DNA of 64,000 nt from Uranotaenia lowii (GCF_029784155.1 NC_073693.1:237464447-237528446); one strand, 5' to 3'; shown: positions 10,961 through 24,711, counted from the first letter of the stretch. A program made the numbers and translations. Notes: generated from the letters alone by a model not told the origin.

Positions 10961-13796
10961 TATCAGAATGGACGTATTTGAGTAATCAGCATGGTGTAGC
11001 GAATAATAACGAGCACTATATATTAATTAGGGAGTGCGTTCTAGAAGCTTTTCCGCGGTAGATTCTTATTTAGTAGTTAAGAAGAGCAGTTTCAAGTAAA
11101 CAATTTTTATTTGAACCAGTCCTGTTTTAAAATTTTAATAAAATCGAAATTTCTTAAACTGACTATGCAGGGTTTGACCTCAAAATTTTGATTTGTATCA
11201 CTAGTTTTACAGATTTTAACACCTATCCAAAACTTTATCCTACGAAGCTCATCTGACGCTTGCCTATCTGCTTCATTCTTTTACAAATTCTTCTTCTTAG
11301 CATCTCGCCGCACATGTTAATGAACGTACTTAAATCAATAAATTTAGAACTCGTTAACATTCTATATAATAAAAGAGCTGCCTAGAGTCAAAGAGGTACA
11401 TAAAAGCTGATTTCGAGTAAATATACCTCCAAGTTATTGTATTTTGAATTTTTCATAATTTTTTTTTTTTTTGTAAAAAAAGTACTTTTGTAAACATAAT
11501 TCACAATGCAGATAACGATTGAAAATGAAGAAAAGTAAACGCTTTTGGTCCATAGCGTCTCTTTTTAATAACACTTATAATTTGTCAGGTTTTGTCTATT
11601 ATCTAGGACCGGATGAATCCATCGAGGGGCCCCTATGATACAATTTTTTTGCCAGAGAATACAAAACATTTTAAACGTGTAAAAGAACTGGAGGTGAGTT
11701 CAGTATACTGTCTTTAAATAGCCATACTGTCTGCGCAGAAGATGGTATCTTCAAATAAAAATTGTCAGTAAATCACGTGCAAACATTGCGGAAGAGTTGA
11801 GAAATATCTCAAAAATGAAAACCCTGATTTGAGCTGCAAAATGCAAAATTAGAATTTCATTTTTTCATGCCTTTATCACAAACTAAAATTCTTTGATTTA
11901 AAAAAATGATCAGATATATATTTTAAATGATTTCATCGTTGATCGTCTGATTCGTGCTTCATCAAGAAATATTTACCTAATGACAATTGGAAAGAATCAT
12001 TAAAATAACAAAATAATTAAAATAAATTCCGTAGAGAAACATATATAAGAGTCTAAATTATAATTTCAAATCGAGTTTTTAGAAACAAATAATGAATTTA
12101 ATTTAAAAAAATCAGTTAAAATCAGAGCCAAAGCAGAAATTGCATCAAATGTGAATTTCAATTTTAAATTTTCGATACACAAAATAAAACCTTTTCATAG
12201 GATGTTTATGAATATGATTCTCATAATAAAAAAAAGTTAACAAATTGTTATTCTAATCGTGACAAAAGTTTCATTCAATGTCCTCAAAGCCAAAGGGGTA
12301 TAAGTGCAAAAAAGTACGATTGAAAAAAAAAATCTGAATAGAGATTAAATGTTTAAAACACAGAAAAAAATAAGATAAACGAATCCAAATGTGTTAAGAA
12401 TCTTAAACAAAGATCCTGAGTTCTCAAAATTCAGAAAAACCATGAAACTGAACTTCAGTAACTTAAGAAACAACACAAGACTTGAAAATCTCAATAAATT
12501 GAATCTCGAAAAAGATAAGATTACAAACATAGAAATATTCATGTTAAGGGAATCACTCCACGATAGCAGCAACTGAACTATCAGATCGTTTTTTATGATA
12601 ATTTGAGAATGATCATTTGGAAAATGATACGCTGAATTCAGGTTTTTTACTGCAGAAGATGTTAAAATTAGGTTAAATCAGTTCAAAATGTTACAAAACG
12701 AATTTCAAGTCTAAGACAGAAATTGGGATGAAAATTCAATAAAGAGTTTTTTTTTCAAATTGTATTTTCAAAAATAGGGAGGGAAAAGGGTTTAGAATTT
12801 ATAAACCAACGGAAATTCCAATAATTATGATTGAAAAGTTATTATAATACCCGGTATTATCCCGGATACTGCCCGGGTCAAATTCTAAAATATTCATTAT
12901 AATGTTTCTCTGTTCTCTCTAAGCACTGTGAGCCTGTTTTGGCGGAATTATTTACTATTTAAGTGCACTAACCATTTCTTGGTAACTAACGTAATAATAA
13001 ACATTATTGTTGTTCAGGAAATTTGTATGTAATGAAAATGAGGAGATTTTTATCTTTATTTCACCGGTTCTGCAAAGAATATCCTAACTGACGCGTTTTG
13101 ATAAAAAAAAAGAAATGAAAATTCAAGTGTTTTGCTCCATACTTCTTATTTTTTTTCGAGGTTTTATTTCGAATTCGGTTTGCACTATGTTTGTCCAGAT
13201 TTTGAGTTGAAAATTTCGAGATTCATTACCAAGATTTTAAAATTCTTCGCCCGCAAAATGCGGGAACACTCCTTCATTGCTTGCTTACTCTTATGCCCTT
13301 TAACTTATGTAAGAGAAAAACTTTTCTTGATATTATTTTACCGGGGCCCCTTTAGTTGTTATATTTAAAATTTTCGTTCCGATTTTCGAGCTTTGATTTC
13401 TTTTCATAGATTCGTAGAAATTGAACTAGTATGATGAAAGTAATGTTTAAACTTTTTTCCACTCCTCATTGCCCCTATTGACCCCTTCCATGACCTGGCC
13501 TAGCTACTATTTTCAGTTTTGGTGAGATGGTGAGCGGAAATTTTAAATTCTTTAGTTTGGTACAAAATTGATTTTTGACAACTGATAAACCAATTCACCT
13601 AATTAAAAACTAAAAACAGATTTTGAATTTATTTACTATTCCTTCAGATCTTGTCTTGGTTTTGAAGTTTCAGAGATACAACGTCTATTCAAATTTCACG
13701 TTTTATAGAAGTCCAAATGGATTTTATATTAAAGATTTAATTAAAACCCGTTTTATTATTTTGTTGAAAACTGCAAAATGATTTTTATTAATTAAC
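10961..13796. other. AT-rich stretch, one short relic
   Basis: No gene seen. Around 12849-12880 a CCCGG-rich phrase resembles the interior of the hAT-like MITE family found at 44739-45213, probably a small relic. The remainder is low-complexity. Confidence 0.4.
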
Positions 13797-15554
13797 TAGC
13801 TGACCCGGTGTGCTTTGCTACACCTTTTTAAAACAAATGATATTTTCAGAAATTATTCAAATTTTTATTGCTTTGTTGGCATTTTTTTTAAATTAAATTA
13901 TAACATTATATGGAGTTTGGAATTGCAATACAAAGATGACTTAAACTAATTTTTGAATCTTGATCTATGAATTTGTGTTAAAGATCTGATAATTTTAATC
14001 TGTTTCTTAAAGCTTCACCCTGAGTAAGGAAGGGTCTAAAATTCGCAAACAATCTTACTTATAAAAAAAAGGTTATTTTTAATTGATATATTCCGGATTT
14101 ATGCTAAGAAACTGATAAGAAAGCCGCCGCTGTCCTTCCCACCAACTCCTGCTGAATGGTGGTCGTGATCTTTAATAATTATACCCATTTTTTTCGTACC
14201 CAAAAATCCTCTTATATCAACTATAGTTCCATCGGTTGATAAATTTCAAGCTTTACAACATCCCTCCTTCCGTCCTCCCCATTGAATGGAGGGGTGAGAA
14301 CTTAATATTCATTGAAGTATTTTACGTACTCAAATACTTTTTGATACCAAATTTGGTTTCATTTGCTCGAATAATTTTCGAGTTATGCAAAAATGCATTT
14401 GTATGGAAGCCCCGCTTTTCCGTTTCATCTATATCTTTCCGCTGGAAAAAGGTGGGGCTTCAATTCATCATAGAAAAATTTCTCTTATCCGGTGAATTTG
14501 GTTCCATTTATACTGAAAACTATGAGGGAGACCCCTCCTCCCCCTTTTCATTCACCTCTTTGAAAGAGTGAGGTATACGAAATATCCATAGAAACATTTA
14601 CCGTACCCAAATATCGTTCCATGCCAAATTTAGTTCCATTTGCTGTTGTAGTTCTCGAGCTATGCAGTAAAAATTGTATGAAACTCCCCTCTCTCAAGGG
14701 AGAACCCCACTGGAAGAAGGAAGAGGTCTCAAACAACCATTCGAACATGTCTCGTTCCCAAATACTCGTCCATGTCAAATTCGGTTCTATTCGCTTAATT
14801 AATTCGCCAGTTATTTAAAAATATACAAAGAGGTCCCCTCCCCCCTTTATATGTTTCTACTGGAAAGAGGGAGGGATCTGAAATAATCATAGAAATATTT
14901 TACGTGTCCACATACCCTCCCGTGCCAAGTTTGGTTCCATTTGCTTAAGTAGTTTTTGAGTTATATAAAAATATAAAAAAAACCCTCCCCCCTTTTTATC
15001 TACCTATTGGAAAGAGGGAGGGGTCTCAAATAATCGTAGAAATAATTTTCGTATCCAAAAACTCTCCCATGCCAAATTTGGTTCCATTTGCTTTATTAGT
15101 TTTTGAATTATGTAAAAAATAGGAAAGAGGGCCCCTCCCCCTTCCTACTGGAAATAGGTGGGGTCTGAAATAATCATAGAAACGTTTCTCGTATTCCACT
15201 ACCTTCCCATGCCAAATTTGGTTCCATTAGCTTGATTAGTTCTCCAGTTATGTGAAAAATTGTAAGGTAGGCCCCCTCCCCCCTTTCTATCTCCCCATTG
15301 GAAAGAGGGAGAGGTACCAAATATTTTTTGAAACATTCCTCGTTCCCAAATACCACCCCATGCCAAATATGAGACCATTTGCTTGATTGGTTCTCGAGTT
15401 ATGCAAAAAATTGTCTTTTGTTTGGGAGGCCCCTCCCCCCCTTCATGAGAGAGGGAGGGGTCTCAAACCACATTAGGAACCTTCCCCTGTCTCCAATACC
15501 CCCACCTGCCAAGTTTCACGCAATTCGGTTCAGTAGTTTCCGAGTCTATAGGGA

Positions 15555-15607
<53 letters not shown>

Positions 15608-15627
15608 AATTCATTTTTATATATATA
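13797..15627 (+). repeat. Modular tandem-unit repeat, copy 2 (different internal unit)
   Basis: Starts TAGCTGACCCGGTGTGCTTT and ends with a (GACA)n microsatellite (15554-15605) and TTTTTATATATATA. The interior (about 14230-15480) is a run of seven or eight units near 147 bp, each containing TTTGGTTCCATTTGCT, a GAGTTATG phrase and a C-rich GGCCCCTCCCCCC segment. The 5' phrase, the GAGTCTATAGGGAACAGAC phrase and the tail are shared in form with copies 1 and 3, although the internal unit differs. No credible protein; the open frames here come from the repeat units. Confidence 0.75.
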
Positions 15628-15628
15628 C

Positions 15629-17606
15629 TAGCTGATCCCGTACGAACTTCGTTTCGCTTTAAATCATTGGTACGTCAAAATGAGTTTAGAAAATGAATTC
15701 CAAACATTCTTTCGACAATTTTGGGGAAAAAATTAAACAGTGTTTAAAGTCGCTACTATTACTATTACTTGAAATTCAAATTAAACGGTTGATTGGCTTT
15801 TTATCAAAAATTTATGTGAGAGCGTTTTCTTCTCGATCGATTGCAAAATCTAGACATTATGGCAGAAACATGTACTATTTGTTTATGTGCACGACTCTTT
15901 TGCTTGACCTTCAAACTTAAATTGGTATCAATTAACTGCCTCCAACAAAATTATTGCACAAAACACTGAACTTTCAATGAAACCCTCATTTTCTGTCCCA
16001 TGGCCCGAAATTCGATAATTGAAACCAATTTTACGTTCCTCAAAACTACCTTGTGCCATTTTTTTTTTCAAATTATATGTAAAATAACGTCAGGAACTTG
16101 CAAACAGTGAACAGTGAATATAGACGCCCCTTTCGCCGACCCTTGACACGGAACATGCTACCTGGAGTCAATTGCTCATAGTTTATAACCCTCATCTGAA
16201 CATTTTCATCTCAATCCGATGCATGATCACGACAATATCGCGAAAACAGTGAGCAACTAACATGGACGGCTTTTTTTTTGACCACGATTCAAAACTTGAC
16301 ACCTGAAATCAATTATCTTTTCTGTTAAACTACCATGTGTCAATTTTCATTACAATTCTATTCTATTCTATTCTATTCTATTCCATGCTCAATCAAGAGA
16401 ATATCGTAAAAACAGTGAACAGATAATAACCCCTTTCGCCGACCCCTGAGGCAAGATTTGAAACCTGAAAGCAAAAGAGCGTCCCTCAAAACTCCTATGC
16501 GGAAATTTTCATCTCAATCCAATGTAGAATAACGTCAAAATCGCAAAAACATTAAAGTTGGGTATGGACGACTCCTTCAACCGACTTCTGATCCGCAATT
16601 CGAAACTTGAAATCGATTGCTCGTCCCTCAAAACACTCATGTGCTAATTTTCATCACAATACGATCTATAATAACGCCAATATCGCAAAAACATTAATCA
16701 GTGAATATGGACGACCCCTTTGGCCGACCCCTGACCCTAAATTTGATAACTGTAATCGATCGCTCGTCTCTCAAAACACTCACGTGGAAATTTTCATCAC
16801 AATCCAATGTAAAATAAAGCCAATATCGCAAAAACATTGATCAGTGGATATGGACGACCCCTTTGGCCGATCCCTGACCCTAAATTTGATAACTGTAATC
16901 GATTGCTCGTCTCTCAAAACACTCATGTGCAAATTTTCATCACAATCCAATGTAAAATAAAGCCAATATCGCAAAAACATTAATCAGTGGATATGGACGA
17001 CCCCTTTGGCCGACCCCTGACCCTAAATTTGATAACTGTAATCGATTGCTCGTCTCTCAAAACACTCATGTGCAAATTTTCATCACAATCCGATGTATAA
17101 TAACGCCAATATCGCAAAAACATTATTCAGTGAATATGGACGACCCCTTTGGCCGACCCTTGACCCTAAATTTGATAACTGTAATCGATCGCTCGTCTCT
17201 CAAAACACTCACGTGGAAATTTTCATCACAATCCAATGTAAAATAAAGCCAATATCGCAAAAACATTAATCAGTGGATATGGACGACCCCTTTGGCTGAC
17301 CCCTCACCCTAAATTTGATAAATGTAATCGATTGCTCGTCTCTCAAAACACTCATGTGCAAAATTTCATAACAATCCGACGGAAAATAACGTCAATAACG
17401 CGAAAACAATATTTGTCTTGTATGGACGACCCCCTTCGGAAGGGGTCATCCAAAAATCTATAACATTTTTCATCATTCCTGGTCCTAATGAGCATCCATG
17501 CCAAATTTCAGATCTCTAGCTCTTAAGACGGCTGAGTCTATAGAGGACAAACAAACAAACAAACAAACAAACAAACATACAGATAATTGCTTTTTATATA
17601 TATAGA
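15629..17606 (+). repeat. Modular tandem-unit repeat, copy 3
   Basis: Starts TAGCTGATCCCGTACGAACT directly after the TA-rich tail of copy 2. The interior (about 16070-17420) has about nine units; the best preserved, starting at about 16706, 16849, 16992, 17136 and 17279, are 143-144 bp apart and near identical. It ends with GAGTCTATAGAGGACAAAC, an (AAAC)n tract and TTTTTATATATATAGAT. A short TTCTA microsatellite lies at 16356-16384. It uses the same unit type as copy 1. Non-coding. Confidence 0.8.
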
Positions 17607-18072
17607 TATAGATAGATAGATAAGTATTTATTGTACATCAACAGATCACATAGTGATTCTAATGAAAAAAAAAGATAAAGACACTACAAATACAATGATC
17701 TTCAATGGTTTTCAGGTGAATTATATGGCTTGTTTTAAATGTTCATAAAATCAAAATAAATAAACAATCAAATGGTTAAGATAAAAATATTTGATGAAAA
17801 ACCAGTAGGTATTTTATTTCAGAACACAATGTCTCAGAATCCATTTCACACTTGAGATTCAGTGCCACCCCTTTCGATTGTCAGATTTTGTTCAAATTTG
17901 GCATATGGCCTTCTGATGATTCCCTCAAATTATCTTAATCTTTTTGCAAGTATTTTCAAAATTGAGTCGATTTTCAAGTAGGTATTAATTGTTTCGAATT
18001 AAATAAATTAAATAAAATTTATACCAAATTGTGATTTTAATACGGACTGAATCGTAAATTGCTCTTTACACA
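17607..18072. other. AT-rich stretch with short GATA microsatellite
   Basis: A few GATA repeats follow copy 3 at 17602-17623. The rest has no recognised feature. Confidence 0.45.
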
Positions 18073-19125
18073 ATTAGTGGTATGAATAAGATTTAGCAAT
18101 TGCTTCGGCAGCTTTTACTTAGCTCGAAATCAAGCAAAGCAAAAGCCCAAAGCATTTGCTTAGTTTGGTATGAATAAACATTTGCTTAGCGGATGTGTAC
18201 TAAAGTCTTAGAACATAGCTTTTGCTGCGAAAAATAGAGCTATCCAACCAGCAGAATCTGAAGTTTTCTCAAGTTAAATGAAAGAAGACGACAGAAAATT
18301 TAAAAGTCCGGCTAAAATAGCCATGAAGTCGACGGGGCGCATGGTGGGTGTAAGAACGACCGGAAATTTTTTGGTTATTGCGTGCTCGTATTTTGATGTT
18401 TAAAGAAAAATGAATACATATTCGAATATAGTCAAACAACAAATAGCCTAACTTTAACATTTATCATAGCTCTCCCACACGTATTCGGATCGGGATAATC
18501 CGATGTATAAAAAAATAGGTAATAGGCGCGCATCTTAATTTAATTTTTTTTTTTAAATCTTAGAATTATAAAAAAAAATCATATAAATATGGAAGTCTGA
18601 ATTATGTTTTAAATTATTACAATTTTCTTTCAACTTCAAGCCGATTGGGACTTCTTCCACTATAGCCGGAATTTTTAATTTAAAATATTTACTGATTGAT
18701 TTGTTAAGTTTCATCTTAGACGAATCAATTCATACAACGACAGGAATATGAAAAAAAAAGCTGGATTATCACTCCGACTTTTCTTTATACATGTTGAAAA
18801 TGCCTTTTTGAATTGTTTTGAAGTGTAATATTGCTTATTTAATAAATTCATGACATTGCTAAAGAATTTTTTATTGGAAAAGTCTGCTACCGAGCATGCT
18901 TAGAAAATAAAGCAATTGCTAGGAGATTTGTCGAGCGATTACTTCAGATTTGGGCTTTATTCATACCAAATTAGCTTGTTCTAAAAGTAAAAGCTCCTGA
19001 CAGAGAAAACAGCTGTCAAAAAAAACTTTATTCATATCAACCGAAGCAATTGCTTTAAGCGACTGCTCGACTGCTCGATTTAGTTTAGCAAAAGCTATTG
19101 CTAGGTTTTTTTCATACCACCTAAT
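18073..19125. mobile_element. MITE-like or fold-back element, about 1.05 kb
   Basis: Ends at 18073-18110 and 19088-19125 are imperfect inverted copies sharing ATTAGTGGTATGAATAA / ATTAGGTGGTATGAAAAA and AGCAATTGCTT / AGCAATAGCTT phrases. A second inverted pair lies inside: TTTGGTATGAATAAA near 18166 and its complement near 18955. No transposase is encoded. The repetition of the TGGTATGAATAA phrase in subterminal positions is typical of non-autonomous DNA elements. Confidence 0.6.
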
Positions 19126-20137
19126 CATACAAACAAAATAATTTTTCAAGCAAAGTTTAAGTGCATAAAAATTTGCGTTTTTTGACGGCATTGGAATCAA
19201 AAAATTTCTTGCACATTTTGGTCAGTTGAATAAAAAATTACTTGGCAAAAATTTTTTTTTAAGAAAATAGCATACCGATTTTTAATTGTTATACAAATTT
19301 GGTATATTTTTACAGGTTTTTTTACCCAAAACAAATTTATAAAAATATAAAATGTTTAATTAATGTGAAAATTTTAGGAACCAGAATTTAAAAAAAAATT
19401 AAATATTTGAAAAGGGGACTTCTTTCAAAGATCGCGTTTGCGGAACCTATAAACCTATCAACAAAAGTTTGTTCTCTTGCACCAAATGATAGATTTGGGT
19501 GTGGTTGCCGAAACATAGAAAAATCTTTAGTTTAACTCTTAATTTTTTTTTTTTTGCACCTCGGAAAAATGTGAATTTTGTGCCTTGTGAAATCACTGAC
19601 AGAAAATATTCGAGGCAAATAATATTTATTAAACTTCTATTTTCCTTTCGTGTTTGCCCAATTACTTGAAAGTCCGGCTTCAAACATTTTGAATTTTGTA
19701 TTATTTTTTTGGTTTTTATTATTTCAAAATTTTTGTCAGATTGTTAATAGTAAGCTTGAAGATTTCCCGGTTTGATCCGGGTTTGCCCGGATCTTTGAGC
19801 AAGTTTTGTTAAAAATAATGTTGAATGGTTTTTGAGATGCTTGAAATACGATTGAAAAACCGGCTGATAAGTTTTGATGGAATAAATATTTTTTTTAAGT
19901 TTTTTCTCTTTATGTAATTTTTTGAGTTATTCTTGGGTTTTGACCAAATTTTCCCGGATATTGCTCTGATTTTTGATCGACAATTTTGAAATCAAATGTT
20001 CATATTTTGCCTGGTTTTTTTGAAAATATCTCGAATTTGTCCGGCACAGATACATGGTAAAAAAAATTCTGTCAACCTTAGATAATATTCTTTCAAAATT
20101 GGGATTTTATATTTCGTTATCTTCTGGTTCTTTCTTT
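19126..20137. other. AT-rich stretch containing a hAT-like MITE relic
   Basis: Apart from the relic at 19744-20083 nothing was recognised. Confidence 0.4.
19744..20083 (+). repeat. Relic of the hAT-like MITE family
   Basis: Shares phrases with the complete copy at 44739-45213, including TTCTTGGGTTTTGACCAAA, repeated CCCGGAT motifs and a right end CTGTCAACCTTA. The left terminal repeat is not preserved. Confidence 0.55.
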
Positions 20138-20735
20138 TGGTTTGTTTATTTGTCCTATATAAACTCAGCTGTCTTAAGTCCTAGAGAGCTAAAATTTGGC
20201 ATGGGTGTTATCTTGGATCAGGTATGATGAAGAATGTTCTAAAATTTTCGAATGATTTCGTTTGAAGCGGGACGTCCATACAAAGCAAAATAGAAATTAT
20301 ATTTGTGTTTTTTAGTACCTACATCGGAATGAGATGATTTCAGGTATCCAATTTGTTGTAGAGATCGTCAATGTCATGTTAACTGTTAACTTTTAATTAA
20401 ATGTTTTGGTTATAATGCATTAGATTGGGACAAATTTGCACAAGGGGGTAGCGAAAAGAGCCATTCTCATAACGCATCCACCATTTTCGCAACATTGCCA
20501 CCATGAAGAATAAATAGGTTAATCTACGAATTGGAGACAGGTGTTGGAAGGCAAACGTATCGTTGTTTATGAGGTAGGAAACTTAGCTTTCAATAAGAGT
20601 ACCCTAAATGTGAAGTTATTTCATCTTTTTCTTCAGTAAAAGGTTAAAAGATATTTTATTATGTTAAATCAGAACCATTTCAATTCAAAATATTTTTACA
20701 GTTGATAGCGTAACGAAGTTTGTGAGGGATCAGCT
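20138..20735 (-). repeat. Modular tandem-unit repeat, copy 4 (short, inverted)
   Basis: On the minus strand it starts AGCTGATCCCTCACAAACTT at 20735 and ends with the phrase for GAGTTTATATAGGACAAAT near 20150. The segment between resembles the 3' module of copies 1 and 3 (GGTCCTAATGAGCATCCATG-like sequence reads here as a diverged version). It has no expanded internal array, so it approximates a single-module form of the family. Confidence 0.65.
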
Positions 20736-23290
20736 TGTTTGAAGTCTTTTCCTTTATACCAAACATTTTTCAGAAACTTCCAGTACAAGGGCCTCTTATA
20801 AAGACTATAAACAGTTTTTCAACGAAATATTTCCCATGGATCGTTTTTTCTAGATAAACTTTAGTATGTAGCTTTTAATATTTTCGAATTTCCAGGTTGT
20901 GTAGTGCGTTGTCAACATTCTTCTAATTTTGTATTGCTTTCAGCATTAAAGATTCCTATTTCTAATCACTTAAAAATAGGATGTGAGGTACATAATTATC
21001 ATAAAACACGAATATTTTCGATACAGCTTAGCTTTTTTACATTAATAAGGTTCATGGATACTTATTTTCATCATCATTCGTCAATTCTAATAAAGGGTAG
21101 ACTTTTACCTCGAAAACTTTGTGATTAAGTAGAAAACTGGAATATTTTTTAGAAAGAAATTTAATGATACAAATTATAAAAATTATGTAATACAACTTTG
21201 TTAGATTGTAGAAAACATGATGCATATAAAATACTATATTTTTTTCAATTGACAACAATGCTGGAAACCCCTTTGATTTGAAAAAAAAAAAGAATTTGTT
21301 TAAATGCCAACCAATATATCTTGAGAGAGGTATAATGCGAAAAGATATTTTAAGCTTGTTTTATTTTTTAAACAATTTTATACTTCATTCTGTCTATGAG
21401 ATCAATAAACATAAAATCACATCTTGTTTTGAATGCTCCTGAAAATTTTTGGAGCATATAGTCTAAGTTTTCGGCCCTTAATTCAGAACTGCTGACAGAT
21501 CATCGATGCTGCATAAGCAGTTCAAGTAGAAAGAAAAAGAAAAAGACAATTTTTGGCCTTAAACCATTTTTTTTGTGCTTTTATGCTTATTATTAATGTT
21601 GTTTTTTTTTAAATTTTCTGTTATATTTGCTATTTTTGCTGAAAATTACACTTAAAACCAGTTCCATTTTATGTTCCTTAGATTTTCATTAGTTTTAGAA
21701 GGAATCTTAACCCTTATCCACTCTTAAGTGTCAATATAATACTATTCGAAGTTTTAGGGCTTGCTCCTTTTATCAGGCGCATAAATAAAAAAAAAAACAA
21801 TTTCTTTGGAGACCCCTTATGAATTCATGAAATCTTTCATTTTGCACCATCAGTTTTTTTTTTGGACGCTCCCTGAAAGCCCAGAAAAGAACTCCCTAAT
21901 CAGACCTTGAGTGTCAAATTGACACTCCTGAAGAAGAACAGTTTTAAATCGATTCCACTGCTATCAATTTTTTAAAAACATGAATAGAAACATTTTAATG
22001 TAATTAAACAATGTTCCGAACATTTAAATCCGAAAAAAAAACATCTCATGCCCAAACTATCGTTAGTCACAAATGGTTTACTAAAAACATATTGCTCTCA
22101 TGTAAGCTGAAGTTAAAAGCTTTACGATGGAACATCGAAAAATAAATCACATTTTTTTCAATTTTTTGGCGAACAAAAATTTTAAAAAGTAGTCTAAAAA
22201 ACGTGGCTTCCATTTCATCTCATGTAAAATCTGTTTTACAGATAGGAAAATTGTTTTAAAAACAGAGCTACAAAATTCATGTTATTAACAATATTTTGCA
22301 ATCATTAGACCAATGATTTGTAGAGAATGGAATTTATTACAATTTTTCCAAGTTGGCTTTTTTGCGGAAATATAATCCTTTTTTTAAAATCTTCCCTAAG
22401 TTTGCACTCAGCTTTCAGTGAATTTTCAGTATTAACAGAACAATTAAAAATATGTATTATTGAAAGCAAATTTTATTGACATTCACATGAAATGAATAAA
22501 ACTCCGCTGTGATGTGTCACCAAAATATGAATTATGAACTAAAAATCCTCCTTTTCTAAATATTGAACATAGTTCACTAGTATCAGTTATCAAAGAGAAT
22601 TTATCAATTTCACACATTTTTGAGTTTGTTTACTGTGTCACGGATAAAATGTTTGAAGAAAAATATCAAAGATTTTAATTTTTTCCATCGAGTCATTTAT
22701 ACCTGGAATTGAAGATCAAGTTTGTTTTTCTTAGCAACAATACATAAATTTATGCACAGAAAAGGTTTCAGAGTTCACTTGTCATTAGAGTCACTAAAGA
22801 CGGTTTTTTCAAAAAATCTAACAAATCCATACTTTTAGTGTTATCCTGAAAAATACTGTAAATGAAGAAAAGAATGCATCACCCTGTTATTGAATTCTCA
22901 TTCACTTTCATAAAAATTTATTTTACTATCTTATTTTTGTTTTGTTAAACATGCTTCGCACTCAGGACAACCTGGTCAAAAGACTTTGATTATTAATTAT
23001 TTCATTAAGAGTTTGAAGTTTTGTCTGAATTGATGAGCACGGTTGTTTTTTAAACAACAGATTTCTAATGAGGTCCCTCGAGAAAGCTCGGCGAGGCTTC
23101 ATGTTGGCAAAATTTTAGTTAGTTGCGGTTGTATGAGGACGTATTGAATATTAATCGATTTTATTTATCTTAGTGAAATTTCAATTTTTAAATTGGAAAT
23201 TTTTCGATAATTCTTTTTCTATCCTGCTTCCCCAACCTGCTAGAAAAATATTCTAATCCTCTTTAAATCTGTGACAAACTCATTTGGTTT
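20736..23290. other. AT-rich stretch without recognised gene
   Basis: A perfect short dyad GAGTGTCAAATTGACACTC lies near 21909-21928 and a related half, AAGTGTCAATAT, near 21727; these may mark a decayed small element. No coding sequence is supported. Confidence 0.4.
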
Positions 23291-23990
23291 AATTGAAGGA
23301 GAATGTCAACGAGATGGGGAGCAGAAAAAGTCGAACATTTAAGCACATCACAGAATCAATCCTCCATTGATAGACGGTTCAAAGGGAACCAATGCTTAGC
23401 AACCGGCACGCCACGTTGTGAATGGAAGCTGAGCAGGATCGATTTTGCCTTTACCTTCTCGCCTTTCGGAGTGAGCTTCGGAAAGTTTCATTCACTTCAT
23501 GCTGCTTAGGACAACGGCCCGCGGTTCATTGGCGCATGGCGCGAAATCTGAGCTCCCCCGATTATAATACTTTGTTCCCATTTACTTGACAAATAGCTCA
23601 GCTGTAGTTAAGCAAAAGACGCTGAGTGTATCTTGAGAAAATCCATTTTTATCTGTTGTTGTTACTCACATGGAGATGTTTTGATCACAGCTCGTCGTCG
23701 AAGAATACGACGACGACGAGACAAAATATAAGGTCTACTTCCTGACACCTCCACCCTTACTTTTCAACCACCCGCCTTTGCCTAAAGAGTAAGGTAGAAT
23801 TGGGTGGGTTCTTTACTGGGAAAAGCGCACCAACCTACACCGCTCGAAAGAGCGAATGACAAATCAGATCGTTTATTGATTGAGCCTCCGGGGAAGTTAC
23901 ACGATGGTTTCCAATTTTCCCGGCTGATGGATTTTTCCATCTTCAGTTGGTGAATATGCTGAAGGAAAGACATCGGGGTGGCTCTTAGGT
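23291..23990. other. Higher-GC island, function unknown
   Basis: Complex, relatively GC-rich sequence between AT-rich flanks, with no terminal repeats. Contains a small hairpin of CTCGTCGTCG and CGACGACGAG near 23690-23725. Open frames on both strands are short and unlike known proteins. May be unique host sequence, for example regulatory DNA or an untranslated exon. Confidence 0.35.
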
Positions 23991-24672
23991 ATATGAATAA
24001 TTATTAAAATTCAAATTATGTGTAACTAAAATCCTTTGTTCAAGAGAGCATGAAATTTAGAAAAAAAAAAAGTTACATTAGTCATTTTCCATTTAATTAC
24101 ATGGGCCATATGCGAAAATTTCAAGTTATGATCGATTTTGATGAAATTTTTTCAGACACTAGAATGTTCTTTGTTACTATGTTCATCATCTCACGAAATT
24201 TGAGAAAAGAAACATAAAATTTTAAGAAATTACAGTTAATTTTTTGATGCAGTCACGATTTTCCCTACTTTTACTAAAATAGCTCTATCTCTTTACTAAG
24301 TGCAAGCAAAATGTTCCAAACTCGATTATCGAAAAATTATTAATTTTATCAAGCTTGTGTAACTGTTTCATGAAAAAAAAATCATCTTTAAGAGAAAAGG
24401 AAGGAATTTATTTAAAATTATGAATGCGATGTTTAGTTAATAAAATTCTATCAATGAACTATTAATCCAGGCAAAAAATTAAATACTTTATTCGAGTTGT
24501 TTAAAAACCCTGTAAAAGATATGGGCAAGTGGTTAGCTCTTAAATAATGTTTTTAGAAGAAACCCCTTAAACACGTTTTGAACGGCAAATTTATTTGATT
24601 ATGTTGATACAAAGTTCAATGAGTAACGAGGTAGACACTGTTCATTAAAAAAAAAATATTAAATCAATGGAG
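23991..24672. other. AT-rich stretch without recognised feature
   Basis: Low-complexity sequence up to the LINE insertion. Nothing supported. Confidence 0.45.
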
Positions 24673-24698
24673 ATTAAGTAAGGGTAAGTAAGAAAAGT

Positions 24699-24711
24699 CC
24701 AAGATGGCGGC
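24699..24711 (+). promoter_or_regulatory. YY1/Pho-like motif near the 5' end of the LINE
   Basis: CCAAGATGGCGGC matches the well-known AAGATGGCGGC-type binding motif of YY1 and its insect relative Pho. It sits within about 30 bases of the apparent 5' boundary of the LINE, where an internal promoter would be expected. Binding is inference. Confidence 0.35.

Noticed and set aside
14236..15356. Open frames of 60-111 codons on both strands
   Set aside because: They follow the repeat units of copy 2 and have no protein similarity that I recognise.
16600..17420. Regular repeats resembling a CRISPR array
   Set aside because: The 143-bp units are contiguous, with no short repeat/unique spacer pattern and no cas genes, in an insect-like genome.
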